A stretch of 64,000 nucleotides of DNA from Haliea sp. E1-2-M8 (GCF_030649675.1 NZ_JAUTDR010000017.1:35308-99307), one strand, 5' to 3'; positions 8,254 through 20,702 are shown, counted from the first letter of the stretch. Numbers and translations are program-made. The notes: generated by a model not told the origin, from the sequence alone.

Positions 8254-9201
8254 CTACCAGCGGTACAGGAAGCGGGTGCCGACGATGCCCTGTTCGTAAT
8301 CGCTGACCGCGAAGTTGGACTTGTAGTCGCTGTAACCGGCGTAGACCTGCAGGGCACTGTTTTCCGTAAGTGGATACTCGAGGTCGGCGAGCCAGCGGTG
8401 TCGCTCATCCGCCCGTTCATCTCCCTCACCGCTGCCGATGCCGGGCGTAATGCCACTGTAATCCCGCTCCTCATAGCGATAGGCCAACTCCACCTTCAGC
8501 ACCTTTGATCCGAGATCAATGCGGCGTATGTAACGCAGCTTGGCGGCATGGGCCTTGTAGTTCAGACGCTCCAGGTTTGCATCCTCGGTTTTGAACCGGT
8601 AACCGAAATTGAAATAGCTGCGCAGGCCGCGGGCAAAATAGTACAGGTCCAGCTCACCGGTGTGGGTCTGGGCATCCCGCTCCGATCGATCCTCGATGCG
8701 CTTGTCGGCGAAGACATACGCTACCCGGCTGAACACTTTGCGGTTGACGAAGCCGGATAGCGAGGGTGAAACCCGGTACAGCTCCAGGAACCCCGCGTCG
8801 TCCAGCAGGGAGTTCACATAGAACAGCGACAGCCCCGTGTCCACCGGCTGCATTTTCATGCCCAGGTTGGCGCCAAGGATGTGGGATTGCCGGTTCAGCT
8901 GTGAAAATTCCTGAAACATGTCCTGGCTGAAGTCGTAGCTGAGCCGCAGGTCTGTATCAGGGGTAAAGTGTTTGCGCAGGCCCACTTTCCCATCCAGGGT
9001 CAGCGCGTAATCACCCTGGCGCACGCTGGTGTCGAGTTCATCGACGGTGACGTTGGTGTCGTATTCTCCGCCAATGCCGACTTCCGCTGAGTAGGTGGTT
9101 GCCGGCGGTTTCGATTGCGCGTCATCCGCGAGGCAGAACATGGGAGCAAAGCCAAACAGCAGGGCAGTGAACCTGTATAGGGTGGAGCAGGGCCATTGCA
9201 T
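8254..9201 (-). CDS. Outer-membrane beta-barrel protein
   Basis: The 315-residue protein has a signal peptide (cleavage near CLADD). Its body is alternating amphipathic strands with many aromatic residues, such as DLRLSYDFSQ, YFNFGYRF and KVELAYRYEERDY. It ends in an aromatic-terminated strand, GTRFLYRW, the C-terminal signature read by the Bam machinery. Its stop codon abuts that of the convergent subtilase. AGGAAG precedes the ATG at 9201. The family is not specifically recognisable; it resembles generic porin-family or DUF-type barrels near ECF-regulated exported proteins. A passive pore or an anchor for the neighbouring protease are both possible. Confidence 0.82.
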   Translation of the reverse strand: MQWPCSTLYRFTALLFGFAPMFCLADDAQSKPPATTYSAEVGIGGEYDTNVTVDELDTSVRQGDYALTLDGKVGLRKHFTPDTDLRLSYDFSQDMFQEFSQLNRQSHILGANLGMKMQPVDTGLSLFYVNSLLDDAGFLELYRVSPSLSGFVNRKVFSRVAYVFADKRIEDRSERDAQTHTGELDLYYFARGLRSYFNFGYRFKTEDANLERLNYKAHAAKLRYIRRIDLGSKVLKVELAYRYEERDYSGITPGIGSGEGDERADERHRWLADLEYPLTENSALQVYAGYSDYKSNFAVSDYEQGIVGTRFLYRW

Positions 9202-9387
9202 GCCTGGCTTCCTGAAGGCAGTCGGGACGGAAACAGGAGCCTAACCAATGGTGGCGGGCGTCACAAGGATTTATAGGGAATTATGTCGGTTTGTGGAGTG
9301 CTTTCCGGCGCGGGTGCAACGCTATGGTATTTGCCCGACAGGCTGAATCAGCGCAGAATAATGGCCCCCTGTGAGCTGTGAGATCCC

Positions 9388-10248
9388 GTGACCGACCTGC
9401 AATCCCCACTGCGCTACCTGCCGCATATGCAGTCTCCCGAACTGCTGCATATGGGTCTCTCCCCCATGCCCACAAACGCGTGGATAGAGCCCGATGAAGA
9501 TACTGCATTGTTCCACCAGCACAAATTGCAGCAGCGGCAGCGGCTGGGTGACCGGGTCTGGTGCGCACTGCCGGAATCAGGGCCCGCGCAGGAGGAAACC
9601 GCAGAGTTGTTGGCGGCCCATCTGCAGCGCGACTATCCTGCACTTTATTCCTTGCACGGCTCATCCTTACGCTGTGCCGGCGGCGAATTCACGGTGCCCC
9701 TGAAAGGGGGGGAGCCGCTGTGGAACAGCTCCCTGTGGATAGCTGACGATCTGGTGCTTATGGAGCAGCGGGGCACGGAGTACGTCCTCACCGCAGCCAG
9801 TCTCTGCAGCCCCAGCCACTGGCGGCTGGAAGACAAGTTTGACCGTAGTATGAGCGCAATCCATGCGGTGATTCCCGGCTTCGACGCTACCCTGGAGCCG
9901 AAGATTGAGCGGTTCTTTGCGCATCTCCGGGTAGAGCGCCCCGTCGTGCGGCACAACTGGAGCCTCCAGTTGGGCAATGTGCTCTGCGCGCGCCCCGGCG
10001 AGGAGGGGCGGGGCGTGGGCGAGCTCTACTACCGCAGTGAACGGCAGTCCCTGCGGCGGCTGCCCAGGAGCGGCGCCATTGTTTTTACTATCCGGGTCTA
10101 CCTGCATCCATTGCAGGTACTGGCGTCGGTGCCGGGAGCGATTCCCCGGCTGCTGGCGGCAATTGATGCCTGTTCTCCGGCGCTCTATGCATACAAGGGA
10201 TTCGCGGCTATGGAGGATGCGCTCGCAGTCTGGCGTAGCCCTGGCTGA
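9388..10248 (+). CDS. DUF3445 protein (haem-dependent oxidative N-demethylase-like)
   Basis: The 286-residue protein matches the DUF3445 family by its central block: SHWRLEDKFDRSM, IHAVIPGFDATLEPKIERFF and RPVVRHNWSLQ. The characterised relative is the haem-binding alpha subunit of a dimethylamine-type N-demethylase, so oxidative N-demethylation is possible but unproven. No signal peptide is seen. Translation starts at a GTG (9388) because no ATG lies near the conserved N-terminus. Its TGA overlaps the ATG of the downstream TauE-like exporter by one base, so the two are translationally coupled. Confidence 0.8.
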   Translation: MTDLQSPLRYLPHMQSPELLHMGLSPMPTNAWIEPDEDTALFHQHKLQQRQRLGDRVWCALPESGPAQEETAELLAAHLQRDYPALYSLHGSSLRCAGGEFTVPLKGGEPLWNSSLWIADDLVLMEQRGTEYVLTAASLCSPSHWRLEDKFDRSMSAIHAVIPGFDATLEPKIERFFAHLRVERPVVRHNWSLQLGNVLCARPGEEGRGVGELYYRSERQSLRRLPRSGAIVFTIRVYLHPLQVLASVPGAIPRLLAAIDACSPALYAYKGFAAMEDALAVWRSPG

Positions 10249-11045
10249 TGGCGGATCTCGCGCTTTGGCAGTATCTGGTCATCGCCCTGTTGTTTGTCTG
10301 GGGAGGCTTCGTGCGTTCGGGCCTGGGCTTTGGCGGCGCCGTCCTCACCCTGCCTTTCCTGCTCATGGTGCACAACGCGCCGCTGGTGTACCTGCCGATC
10401 ATATCGGTGCACCTGCTGCTGTTCTCGTTCCTTACCATAGCGCAGGCCCATCTCCGAGTCCGACGGGCGGGAACCGCTGCTGCCGGCGCGGTGCAGACGA
10501 CAGTCAATTGGACTTTCCTGCGCTACGCGTTCCTGCTGATGCTGATTCCCAAGCTGATAGGGGTGGCGGGGGTTATCACCTTGCCGGCGACGGTGGTCAG
10601 CAGTTTCATTTTTGTAGTGGTGGCAGTGTACGCCGTCAGCTATATCCTGCAGCGTCCCTTCAAAAGTAACAGCCGCAAGCTGGATGCGTTGTTCATGATC
10701 CTTGGCGGCTACGTCAGCGGGACCTCGCTGATTGCAGCGCCCCTGGTGGTGCCGGTGGCCGCCAGTCGGGTGGCCCGACACGAACTGCGCGATACCCTGT
10801 TTGTGCTGTGGTTTGTGCTGGTTGCGATCAAGCTGACTGCGTTTGCCTGGACCGGAATAGACCTGCAGTGGCAGCACCACCTTTGGCTATTGCCCTGTGC
10901 CGCAGTGGGGCACGTGCTTGGCTTGCGCTTTCACGACTACACCCTGCGGGCGGACACTGGCGTGTTTTTCCGGGTGCTGGGAGTGGGTCTGCTGGCGGTG
11001 AGCCTGGCGGGTCTGGCACGCATGCTGGCGCAGACCCTGTCCTGA
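10248..11045 (+). CDS. TauE/SafE-family membrane exporter
   Basis: This 265-residue polytopic membrane protein has about eight hydrophobic segments and the family's N-terminal signature FVWGGFVRSGLGFGGAVLTLPFLL. A second internal repeat begins near GGYVSGTSLIAAPLVVP. TauE/SafE proteins are thought to export sulfite, sulfoacetate or other small organic anions. The ATG overlaps the stop of the DUF3445 gene (TGATG), which suggests that the exporter handles a product or substrate of that enzyme; this is inference. Confidence 0.88.
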   Translation: MADLALWQYLVIALLFVWGGFVRSGLGFGGAVLTLPFLLMVHNAPLVYLPIISVHLLLFSFLTIAQAHLRVRRAGTAAAGAVQTTVNWTFLRYAFLLMLIPKLIGVAGVITLPATVVSSFIFVVVAVYAVSYILQRPFKSNSRKLDALFMILGGYVSGTSLIAAPLVVPVAASRVARHELRDTLFVLWFVLVAIKLTAFAWTGIDLQWQHHLWLLPCAAVGHVLGLRFHDYTLRADTGVFFRVLGVGLLAVSLAGLARMLAQTLS

Positions 11046-11060
11046 GACTTCTCCCCTGAG

Positions 11061-12857
11061 CTAGGTCCGGGGCTTGAAGCGGGGCTTCGGCTTGTTGGGT
11101 TTTTTTGGGCCCGAGGGCTTGCCCTCACTGGTCTTGCCCAGGCGTGCCATGCTGTCCGCGCCGGCGGTCGAGCCGTCCAGGCGGGCGATACCGAGCCGCT
11201 GTCCGCTCACCCAGACTCCACGCAGGTGGTCGAAGATCTCAGGGGGCATTCCCTCCGGCAGGTCCACTGTGCTGTAGTCGTCGTGGATCACGATGCGGCC
11301 GATGTGTTCACTGTCGATGTCGGCCTCGTTGGCGATGGCGCCGACGATATTGCCCGGCTTGACCCCGTGATTGTGCCCCACTTCGATACGGAACCGTTCC
11401 ATGCCTTTGCCGGGGGCTGCATCCCGTTGCGGTGTTGGCGCCCGGGCGGGCCGTTCACGCTCACGCTCGCGGCGCGGCCGGTCCTCGCGGTCGCGGGGGG
11501 CCTCCCTGGGCGTGCGCTCGGTGGCGGCGGTGGTCGTACCCTGCCCCTTGCCATCGCCCTGCGCCAGCAGCGCCAGTGCCGCGGCGATGTCCACCACCGG
11601 GACGCCGAACTCACGCTGATAGTCGTCGACCAGCTGGCGCGCGGTGTCGAGATCCCGGGTGTCCAGGGTGGCGGTAATCTGCTGCTTGAAACGGTCGCTG
11701 CGGCGATCGCTCACGTCCTGTGCGCTGGGCAGCTGCATTGGCACGATGGTGTTACCGGTAGCCCGTTCAATGGCCTTGAGCAGGCGCCGTTCGCGGTTGG
11801 CGGCGAACAGGATGGCCTGGCCGGTGCGCCCGGCGCGGCCGGTGCGGCCGATGCGGTGCACGTAGGCTTCGACATCGGTGGGAATGTCGTAGTTGATGAC
11901 GTGGCTGATGCGCTCCACATCCAGGCCTCTTGCGGCGACGTCGGTCGCGACCAGGATATCCAGCTGGCCTTTTTTCAGGCGCTCGACGGTTTTTTCCCGC
12001 TGCTGCTGGGGAATGTCACCGTTCAGCGGCGCCGCCGAATAGCCGCGAGCCGCGAGCTTCTCCGCCAGCTCCGTGGTGGCAATGCGGGTGCGCACGAACA
12101 CAATGATGGCGTCGAAATCCTCCATCTCCAGGATCCGGGTCAGGGCATCCAGCTTCTGCATCCCGGCAATCATCCACACCCGCTGGTGGATGGATTCATT
12201 GGCCATGGACTTGACCTGGATGAGCACTTCCTGCGGGTCTTTCAGGTGGTGCTGGGCAATGCGCCGGATCGCCTGGGGCATGGTGGCGGAGAATAGAGCG
12301 ATTTGGCGCTGCTTGGGGGTTTGCTCCAGAATCCATTCAACGTCGTCGATGAAGCCCATACGCAGCATTTCGTCCGCTTCATCCAGTACCAGGGCCTGCA
12401 ACTGGGACAGATCCAGCGAGCCGCGGCGCATGTGATCCATGACCCGGCCGGGAGTACCGACAATAACGTGAACCCCGCGTTGCAGCTGCCGCAGCTGGCC
12501 GCGGTAGTCGGAACCGCCGTAGATCGGCACGACGTGGAAGCCGGGCAGGTGACTGGCGTACTTCTGGAATGCCTCCGACACCTGGATGGCCAGCTCCCGG
12601 GTCGGCGTCAACACCATGACCTGGGGCAGCTTGCTGGCGGTCTTCAGGCGCGCCAGCAGCGGCAGGGCGAATGCCGCGGTCTTGCCGGTGCCGGTCTGGG
12701 CCTGGCCTACCAGGTCGGAGCCTGCCAGCAACGGTGGAATGGTGCGGGCCTGAATTGCGGAGGGCGTTTCATAGCCAACATCGCTCAGCGCGCGGAGAAG
12801 AAAGTCGGGCAGGTTCAGGTCCGCGAAAGTGGTCGCGTCGGGGGACTCGGAGGTCAT
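11061..12857 (-). CDS. deaD: DEAD-box ATP-dependent RNA helicase, CsdA/DeaD type
   Basis: The 598-residue protein carries all the helicase motifs in order: Q-motif region TFADLNLPDFLL, AQTGTGKT (motif I), PTRELAIQ (Ia), TPGRVMDH, DEAD (II), SATMP (III), VATDVAARGLD (V) and HRIGRTGRAGR (VI). After an Arg-rich linker comes a DbpA-like RNA-binding domain (RFRIEVGHNHGVKPGNIVGAI), then a Lys/Pro-rich basic tail. This order and the length fit the cold-shock and ribosome-assembly helicase CsdA/DeaD. The frame is open to 12971, but MTSESPDATTFADL at 12857 matches the family start. It is divergent from the CBS gene and ends 15 bases from the TauE gene stop. Confidence 0.95.
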   Translation of the reverse strand: MTSESPDATTFADLNLPDFLLRALSDVGYETPSAIQARTIPPLLAGSDLVGQAQTGTGKTAAFALPLLARLKTASKLPQVMVLTPTRELAIQVSEAFQKYASHLPGFHVVPIYGGSDYRGQLRQLQRGVHVIVGTPGRVMDHMRRGSLDLSQLQALVLDEADEMLRMGFIDDVEWILEQTPKQRQIALFSATMPQAIRRIAQHHLKDPQEVLIQVKSMANESIHQRVWMIAGMQKLDALTRILEMEDFDAIIVFVRTRIATTELAEKLAARGYSAAPLNGDIPQQQREKTVERLKKGQLDILVATDVAARGLDVERISHVINYDIPTDVEAYVHRIGRTGRAGRTGQAILFAANRERRLLKAIERATGNTIVPMQLPSAQDVSDRRSDRFKQQITATLDTRDLDTARQLVDDYQREFGVPVVDIAAALALLAQGDGKGQGTTTAATERTPREAPRDREDRPRRERERERPARAPTPQRDAAPGKGMERFRIEVGHNHGVKPGNIVGAIANEADIDSEHIGRIVIHDDYSTVDLPEGMPPEIFDHLRGVWVSGQRLGIARLDGSTAGADSMARLGKTSEGKPSGPKKPNKPKPRFKPRT

Positions 12858-13032
12858 GGGGAAAGTACCTTGAGGGGTGGCGCAATAAATGGAGCGACAG
12901 TATACAGGGTCGCGCCGGCAGAACAACGGCGAGGCCGGGTAAATATGCCGGCCTGGGGGTTCATGGGCCACTGCCCCTGGCAGGGCCTTGGGCTATACTG
13001 CTGCGATAACCCCAATAACCGGAGACCGAACC

Positions 13033-13461
13033 ATGCCCCAGCCGACAACCGTCAACGACTGCATGCGCCGCCAGCCCCTGACCATTCGCCCGCAAACCAA
13101 CCTGGTGCAGGCTGTCAATTTGATCGTCGAGCACAGGCTCACGGGCCTTACCGTCACCGATGAGTCCGGGGAGGTGCAGGGGGTGTTGTCGGAAATCGAC
13201 TGCCTGCGGGGCATACTCGCTTCGATCTACAACGACGGGGATCCCGAACACGCCCTGGTCAGCGAGGTCATGACCCGCACGGTCAATTCCTGCAGCGCCG
13301 GCGACAGTATCGTCGAGGTGGCCCAGGCAATGCTGGACACCCGTCAGCGCCGCCGCCCGGTCCTTGCGGACGGCCGGCTGGTGGGGCAGGTCAGTTGTCG
13401 CAACATCCTCTGGGCCCTGATGGAGCATTCCCGGCGCAAGCTGCAGGACCAGCGCAAGTAG
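13033..13461 (+). CDS. CBS-domain pair protein
   Basis: The 142-residue protein consists almost entirely of two CBS motifs. The first spans MRRQPLTIRPQTNLVQAVNLIVEHRLTGLTV and the second begins VMTRTVNSCSAGDSIVEVAQAMLD; the linker holds an acidic insertion. Stand-alone CBS pairs usually bind adenine nucleotides and act as energy or redox sensors. GGAGA lies seven bases before the ATG at 13033. An upstream in-frame ATG at 12988 has no such site. The gene is convergent with aconitase; no partner protein is evident. Confidence 0.9.
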   Translation: MPQPTTVNDCMRRQPLTIRPQTNLVQAVNLIVEHRLTGLTVTDESGEVQGVLSEIDCLRGILASIYNDGDPEHALVSEVMTRTVNSCSAGDSIVEVAQAMLDTRQRRRPVLADGRLVGQVSCRNILWALMEHSRRKLQDQRK

Positions 13462-13474
13462 GCCCGGTTCGGGC
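13462..13474. terminator. Short GC hairpin between convergent genes
   Basis: GCCCG-GTT-CGGGC forms a 5-bp stem with a 3-base loop directly after the CBS stop and before the aconitase stop. There is no T-run, so this is at best a weak bidirectional terminator. Confidence 0.3.
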
Positions 13475-13477
13475 ACG

Positions 13478-16222
<2,745 letters not shown>

Positions 16223-16402
16223 ACCTGGTCCTCTGGGGCAAAAAGAGTGAGCCGGGACGCAAAGGTCCCGATCAGTTATCCTACTATAGCAGCCGGGCCG
16301 CAGGCTGTTGATACGAACACTGGCGGCGGCCGTATATGACCCTTTTACCCAGGTATTTCCACCCGCAGCAGGGCCGCCCGCGTCCCACTGCAGGCAGATA
16401 CC

Positions 16403-16409
16403 AAGGAGG
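16403..16409 (+). promoter_or_regulatory. Shine-Dalgarno AAGGAGG that selects a TTG start
   Basis: A perfect AAGGAGG lies six bases before an in-frame TTG at 16416, whereas the first good ATG (16434) has no comparable site at the right distance. It therefore decides the start of the RND adaptor gene. Confidence 0.7.
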
Positions 16410-16415
16410 CGTGCT

Positions 16416-17519
16416 TTGCGACGAACCCCCGTGATGGTTCCCAAATCGGCTATGTGTCGGCTGGCGTTGGTGGCACTGCTGGTGGCGCTGGCCCCGGCGC
16501 GTGCCGACACTGCCGTGCCGGTCGTTGTCGCAACCTCGGCGGAGGTGCCGATCTTGCGGGAATTGAGTCTGCAGGGGTCCGTCACCGCCGAGCGCAACGC
16601 CCGCCTGTCTGTGGCTATCGGCGGGCTGGTGACCGCAATGGAGGTCGACACCGGTGATCGGGTAGAGGCCGGCGATTTGCTGTTGGAGCTGGACCCGGAG
16701 CTGGCCCGGCTGCAGCGGGACGCGGCCTCGGCCCGGGCCGCGCAGGCCAGGATTCGGCGCGATGATGCCCGCCGCAGGCTGGAGGAAGCACGCGTCCTGC
16801 TGCCCCAGCGGGGTATCGCGGAGACTGCCGTGCGCGACCTGGAGGCGGCGCTGGCGGAAGCCGAGGCGACCGGAGAGCAGGCGCAGGCGGAGGCAGCGCT
16901 GCAGGAAGCGCTGCTGGCCAGGCACAGTCTGCGGGCACCCTTCGCCGGGGTTATCAGCAAGCGGCTGACAGATCTGGGCGAGTGGCTGGATCCAGGGCAG
17001 CCGGTTTTCGAGCTGGTAGGTATGGACGGGTTGCTGCTTGATTTCGCCGTGCCCGAGAATCACCTGGCGAGCCTGAGTCCGGGCGCCGCGGTCAAATTCG
17101 TGCCGGGAGCGCGCCCCGCAGCGGAACATGGCGGCACCATCGAAAGTGTCGTGCCGGTGGCGGAGCCGGGCGCGCGTACATTTCTGTTGCGGGTGCGACC
17201 GGACGCCGGAGTCGCGCCTGACCTGCTGCCCGGCATGTCGGTCACCGCCCAGCTGCAGCTGGCGACGGGCCGGTCCGGGGTAACGGTTCCTCGCGATGCC
17301 ATCCTGCGCTACCCGGATGGCAGGGTCGTGGTTTGGTCGGTGGAGAAAGAGGCCGACGGTGCTGGTGTCGCGGTGGAGAACGTGGTCACGACCGGCCTCG
17401 CCTTCGGTGGCCGCATCGAGATCAGTGCGGGCCTGGCAGCGGGCAGCCAGGTTGTTGTGCGCGGCAATGAGGCCTTGCAGCCCGGGCAAGCGCTGGCGGT
17501 GACAGGCGCCGCACCTTGA
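16416..17519 (+). CDS. RND efflux periplasmic adaptor (membrane fusion protein)
   Basis: The 367-residue protein has a signal peptide ([15 protein letters not shown]). The usual adaptor order follows: a lipoyl half-domain ([22 protein letters not shown]), an alpha-helical hairpin rich in Arg, Ala and Glu (about residues 95-160), the second lipoyl half ([20 protein letters not shown]), then beta-barrel and membrane-proximal domains. No lipobox cysteine is seen at the cleavage site. It bridges the inner-membrane pump to an outer-membrane channel. No TolC-like channel gene is present here, so one encoded elsewhere must be used. The pump gene follows after 21 bases. Confidence 0.93.
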   Translation: MRRTPVMVPKSAMCRLALVALLVALAPARADTAVPVVVATSAEVPILRELSLQGSVTAERNARLSVAIGGLVTAMEVDTGDRVEAGDLLLELDPELARLQRDAASARAAQARIRRDDARRRLEEARVLLPQRGIAETAVRDLEAALAEAEATGEQAQAEAALQEALLARHSLRAPFAGVISKRLTDLGEWLDPGQPVFELVGMDGLLLDFAVPENHLASLSPGAAVKFVPGARPAAEHGGTIESVVPVAEPGARTFLLRVRPDAGVAPDLLPGMSVTAQLQLATGRSGVTVPRDAILRYPDGRVVVWSVEKEADGAGVAVENVVTTGLAFGGRIEISAGLAAGSQVVVRGNEALQPGQALAVTGAAP

Positions 17520-17540
17520 CCGCAGGCCGGGACAAGCATC

Positions 17541-20500
17541 GTGTTTGAGCAGGTGGTGCAGCGGGGCACCCTGGTCACGGTCATCGTGCTGATGGTGCTG
17601 GTGGTCGGCGTCATCGCTGCCCTGCGCATTCCCGTGCAGATGATTCCCGATCTCGACACCCGCGTGATCAGCGTGCGCACGACCTGGCCCGGCGCCACGC
17701 CTCAGGACGTGGAGAAGGAGATCCTGGTCGAGCAGGAAGAGTATCTGCGCAATCTGCCCAGCCTGTCGCGTATCGTGGCATCAGCCCGCAGTGGCAGCGC
17801 CGAGGTCGAGCTGGAATTTCCCTTTGGCACCGACATCACCGAGATGCTGATCCGGGTCAACAACGCGCTCAGCCAGGTGCCGGCCTATCCCGAGAACGTG
17901 GATGAGCCGCGTATTTTCGCCAACTCCTTTTCCGCCAACTCGTTCATGTTTTTCAGCATCACCCCGCTGGCCGGCAATCCCCGGCAGGTAGAGATGGACC
18001 GGGTGCTGGATTTTGTCGAGGATTACGTCAAGCCCCGGGTGGCCAGGGTAACGGGGGTTTCCGAGGTCAGTGTCGGCGGCGGCGCCGAACGCCAGATCCA
18101 GATCCTCGTCGACCCGGGGCGTCTGGCGCTGCGCGGGCTGACCCTGACGGATGTGCGGGATGCGGTGCGCAGCCGGAACCGCGACCGGTCCGGCGGTGAC
18201 ATAGAGTCGGGCAAGCGGGAATATCTGCTGCGCACTGTCGGCCGTTTCGAGGATCTGGTCGAACTGGAACAGCTGATCCTGACGCGGCGCGGCGACGCGG
18301 TGATTCGCCTGCAGGATGTGGCGATCGTACGGGCGGGCAGTTTCGAAAAACGCAATCTGTCGTTCTACAACGGCGAACCCAATATCTCCCTGTCGATCCG
18401 GCGCGAGTCGGGGTCAAACGTCATCGACATCAAGCGCGAGATGCTGCTGGAAATGGAGGCTATCAACGCCGAATTGCTGGAGCCCGCCGGGTTGCAGATG
18501 CGGCTGACCTCGGACGATGTCCGCTATGTCCAGGCTTCGGTGCGCAATGTCTGGCAGAACCTCGCTCTGGGAGCGCTGTTTGCGACCCTGGTCATGTACC
18601 TGTTCCTGCGTTCGGGGCGGGCCACCGCTGTCGGCGTGATGGGGATCCCGCTGTGCATCACAGTGGCGTTTCTGGGGCTGCTGCTGGCCGGGCGTACCAT
18701 CAACGTGATTTCGCTGGCGGGAATTGCCTTTGCCATCGGCATGACCCTGGACAACAGTATCGTGGTGCTGGAAAGCATCGAGCTCGAGCGCCGCAGGGGT
18801 GCGTCCAGGCTGCGGGCAGCGGTGGAGGGCGTGCGCCAGGTCTGGCCGGCGGTGTTCGCGTCCACCATGACCACAGTCCTGGTGTTCATCCCCGTGGTGT
18901 TCGTCGAGGAAGAGGCGGGGCAGCTGTATTCCGACGTCGCGGTGGCCATTGCCGCGGCGATCCTGGCCTCCATGCTGGTGGCGATCACCGTGTTACCCAC
19001 CGCGGCAGCGCGCCTGTCCCTGGGTCGCAGCGGCGCGGCGGACGCCGGCATCGGCCGCCGCTGGCGTGAGGTTACGCTCAGCTCGGTCGCATTTCTGCTG
19101 TCCAGCGCGCGCCGGCGGGTGGCCTGCATTGCGCTGGTGACCGGGGTCAGCGTCTGGTTTATGATCGCGCTGACGCCGCCTGCGGAATACCTCCCCGAGG
19201 GGGAAGAGCCCAAGGTGTTCGCGGTCATGAACGCTCCGCCGGGCTACAATCTGGGCGCCATGGCGGAAATCGCACAGGAAGTGGGCGCCGGGCTCTTGCC
19301 CTTCGTCGATGCCGACCCCGAGGCGTTCGGCCGCGGTGAGGCGGAAGTGCCGGCGCTGTCCTACATCAATATGCGGGTGGCACCGGACTCGATGCGGATC
19401 ATCTCGGAGCCGCTCAACCCGGCCGACATCGAGGCCCTGATGGATGTGCTGACCGAGCGTTACCAGCAATATCCGGGCATGCGGGCCTTTGCCGCCCGCG
19501 GATCGATCATCACCAGCAATGACGGCGGCACCCGCAGCGTCAACCTGGATATTTCCGGCGCCCGGCTGGAGGACATCTACGCGGTGGCGCTGGCGGCCTA
19601 CCGCCAGGCGGAGCAGGTGTTTGCCAATCCCCGGATCCAGAGTCGACCGTCGTCCCTCACCCTGGCCCAGCCCCTGGTGGAAGTCCGTCCGGATTGGGAG
19701 CGGGCGGCGGAGTTGGGGCTGGATGCCGGTGCCATCGGTTTTACCGTGGCTGCCCTGACCGACGGCAGCTACGTGGATGAATTCTTTCTCGCCGATGACA
19801 AGATCGATATCTACCTCTACAGCGATGTCGGCCAGGCGGCGTCGCTGGACGCCTTGCCCCACCTTCCCATTTACACACCGGCCGGCGCCGTGGTGCCATT
19901 GAGTTCACTGGCGGCGATTGTAGAGAGTGTCGACACGGCCCAGGTACGACGGGTCGATGGCCGCCGCACCGTGACCCTGAATATCATTCCGCCCCGCAGT
20001 GTGCCGCTGGAGACCGGTGTGGCCATGGTCCGGGAACAGGTGGTGCGCGAACTGCAAAGCCGGGGGGAGGTGCCCGCGGGGGTAAGCCTGACGATTTCAG
20101 GCGCGGCGGACCAGCTTGATGCAACCCGGGAAGCCCTTCTCGGGAACTATGCAGTGGCTCTGCTGCTGATCTATTTGCTGATGGTGGCGATCTTCAGCCA
20201 CTGGGGCTATCCCCTGCTGATCATGACCTCCATCCCCCTGGGAATTGCGGGGGGTATTGGCGGCTTGTGGCTGCTCAATACGGTGGGTGGCTGGTTGCCG
20301 CTGCTGGGCATGGCCCGAATCGTGCAACCATTCGACATGATTACCATGCTCGGCTTTCTGATCCTCATGGGGACGGTGGTCAACAATCCGATATTGATTG
20401 TGCACCGCGCGGTGGGCAATCTGGCCGGGCAGGGCATGACCGCTGTGGCAGCCGTGCAGGAAGCGGTAGAGGCGCGTTTGCGCCCCATCGCCATGTCAAC

Positions 20501-20702
20501 CATTACCACCCTGTGCGGTTTGGCGCCTCTGGTACTGATCCCGGGCGCCGGCACCGAACTGTACCGGGGGGTGGGAGTCATAGTCATGTTTGGTATCCTT
20601 GGCGCGGCGATTGTCACGCTGACCCTGTTGCCGGCACTGACGGTGTTCGTCCTGCAGTGGCAGCAGTATCGCCTGGGAAACCGCCGAGATGCAGCCATAT
20701 GA
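17541..20702 (+). CDS. RND efflux transporter permease
   Basis: The 1053-residue inner-membrane pump has the twofold RND repeat: an N-terminal helix (TLVTVIVLMVLVVGVIAAL), periplasmic porter domains from VQMIPDLDTRVISVRTTWPGATP, and a helix bundle containing GIAFAIGMTLDNSIVVLESIE. The second half repeats the pattern (AVALLLIYLLMVAIFSHWGYP, then LIMGTVVNNPILIVHRAV). The TM4 motif keeps the first proton-relay Asp of AcrB-type pumps, but the second is Asn (LDN rather than VDD). Translation begins at GTG. Its TGA overlaps the ATG of the amidoligase gene, tying pump and amidoligase into one operon. The substrate is unknown. Confidence 0.95.
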   Translation: MFEQVVQRGTLVTVIVLMVLVVGVIAALRIPVQMIPDLDTRVISVRTTWPGATPQDVEKEILVEQEEYLRNLPSLSRIVASARSGSAEVELEFPFGTDITEMLIRVNNALSQVPAYPENVDEPRIFANSFSANSFMFFSITPLAGNPRQVEMDRVLDFVEDYVKPRVARVTGVSEVSVGGGAERQIQILVDPGRLALRGLTLTDVRDAVRSRNRDRSGGDIESGKREYLLRTVGRFEDLVELEQLILTRRGDAVIRLQDVAIVRAGSFEKRNLSFYNGEPNISLSIRRESGSNVIDIKREMLLEMEAINAELLEPAGLQMRLTSDDVRYVQASVRNVWQNLALGALFATLVMYLFLRSGRATAVGVMGIPLCITVAFLGLLLAGRTINVISLAGIAFAIGMTLDNSIVVLESIELERRRGASRLRAAVEGVRQVWPAVFASTMTTVLVFIPVVFVEEEAGQLYSDVAVAIAAAILASMLVAITVLPTAAARLSLGRSGAADAGIGRRWREVTLSSVAFLLSSARRRVACIALVTGVSVWFMIALTPPAEYLPEGEEPKVFAVMNAPPGYNLGAMAEIAQEVGAGLLPFVDADPEAFGRGEAEVPALSYINMRVAPDSMRIISEPLNPADIEALMDVLTERYQQYPGMRAFAARGSIITSNDGGTRSVNLDISGARLEDIYAVALAAYRQAEQVFANPRIQSRPSSLTLAQPLVEVRPDWERAAELGLDAGAIGFTVAALTDGSYVDEFFLADDKIDIYLYSDVGQAASLDALPHLPIYTPAGAVVPLSSLAAIVESVDTAQVRRVDGRRTVTLNIIPPRSVPLETGVAMVREQVVRELQSRGEVPAGVSLTISGAADQLDATREALLGNYAVALLLIYLLMVAIFSHWGYPLLIMTSIPLGIAGGIGGLWLLNTVGGWLPLLGMARIVQPFDMITMLGFLILMGTVVNNPILIVHRAVGNLAGQGMTAVAAVQEAVEARLRPIAMSTITTLCGLAPLVLIPGAGTELYRGVGVIVMFGILGAAIVTLTLLPALTVFVLQWQQYRLGNRRDAAI

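Noticed and set aside
16223..16960. 246-codon N-terminal extension of aconitase
   Set aside because: It is antisense to the RND adaptor and unlike any aconitase. The family start with AGAGGACC lies at 16222.
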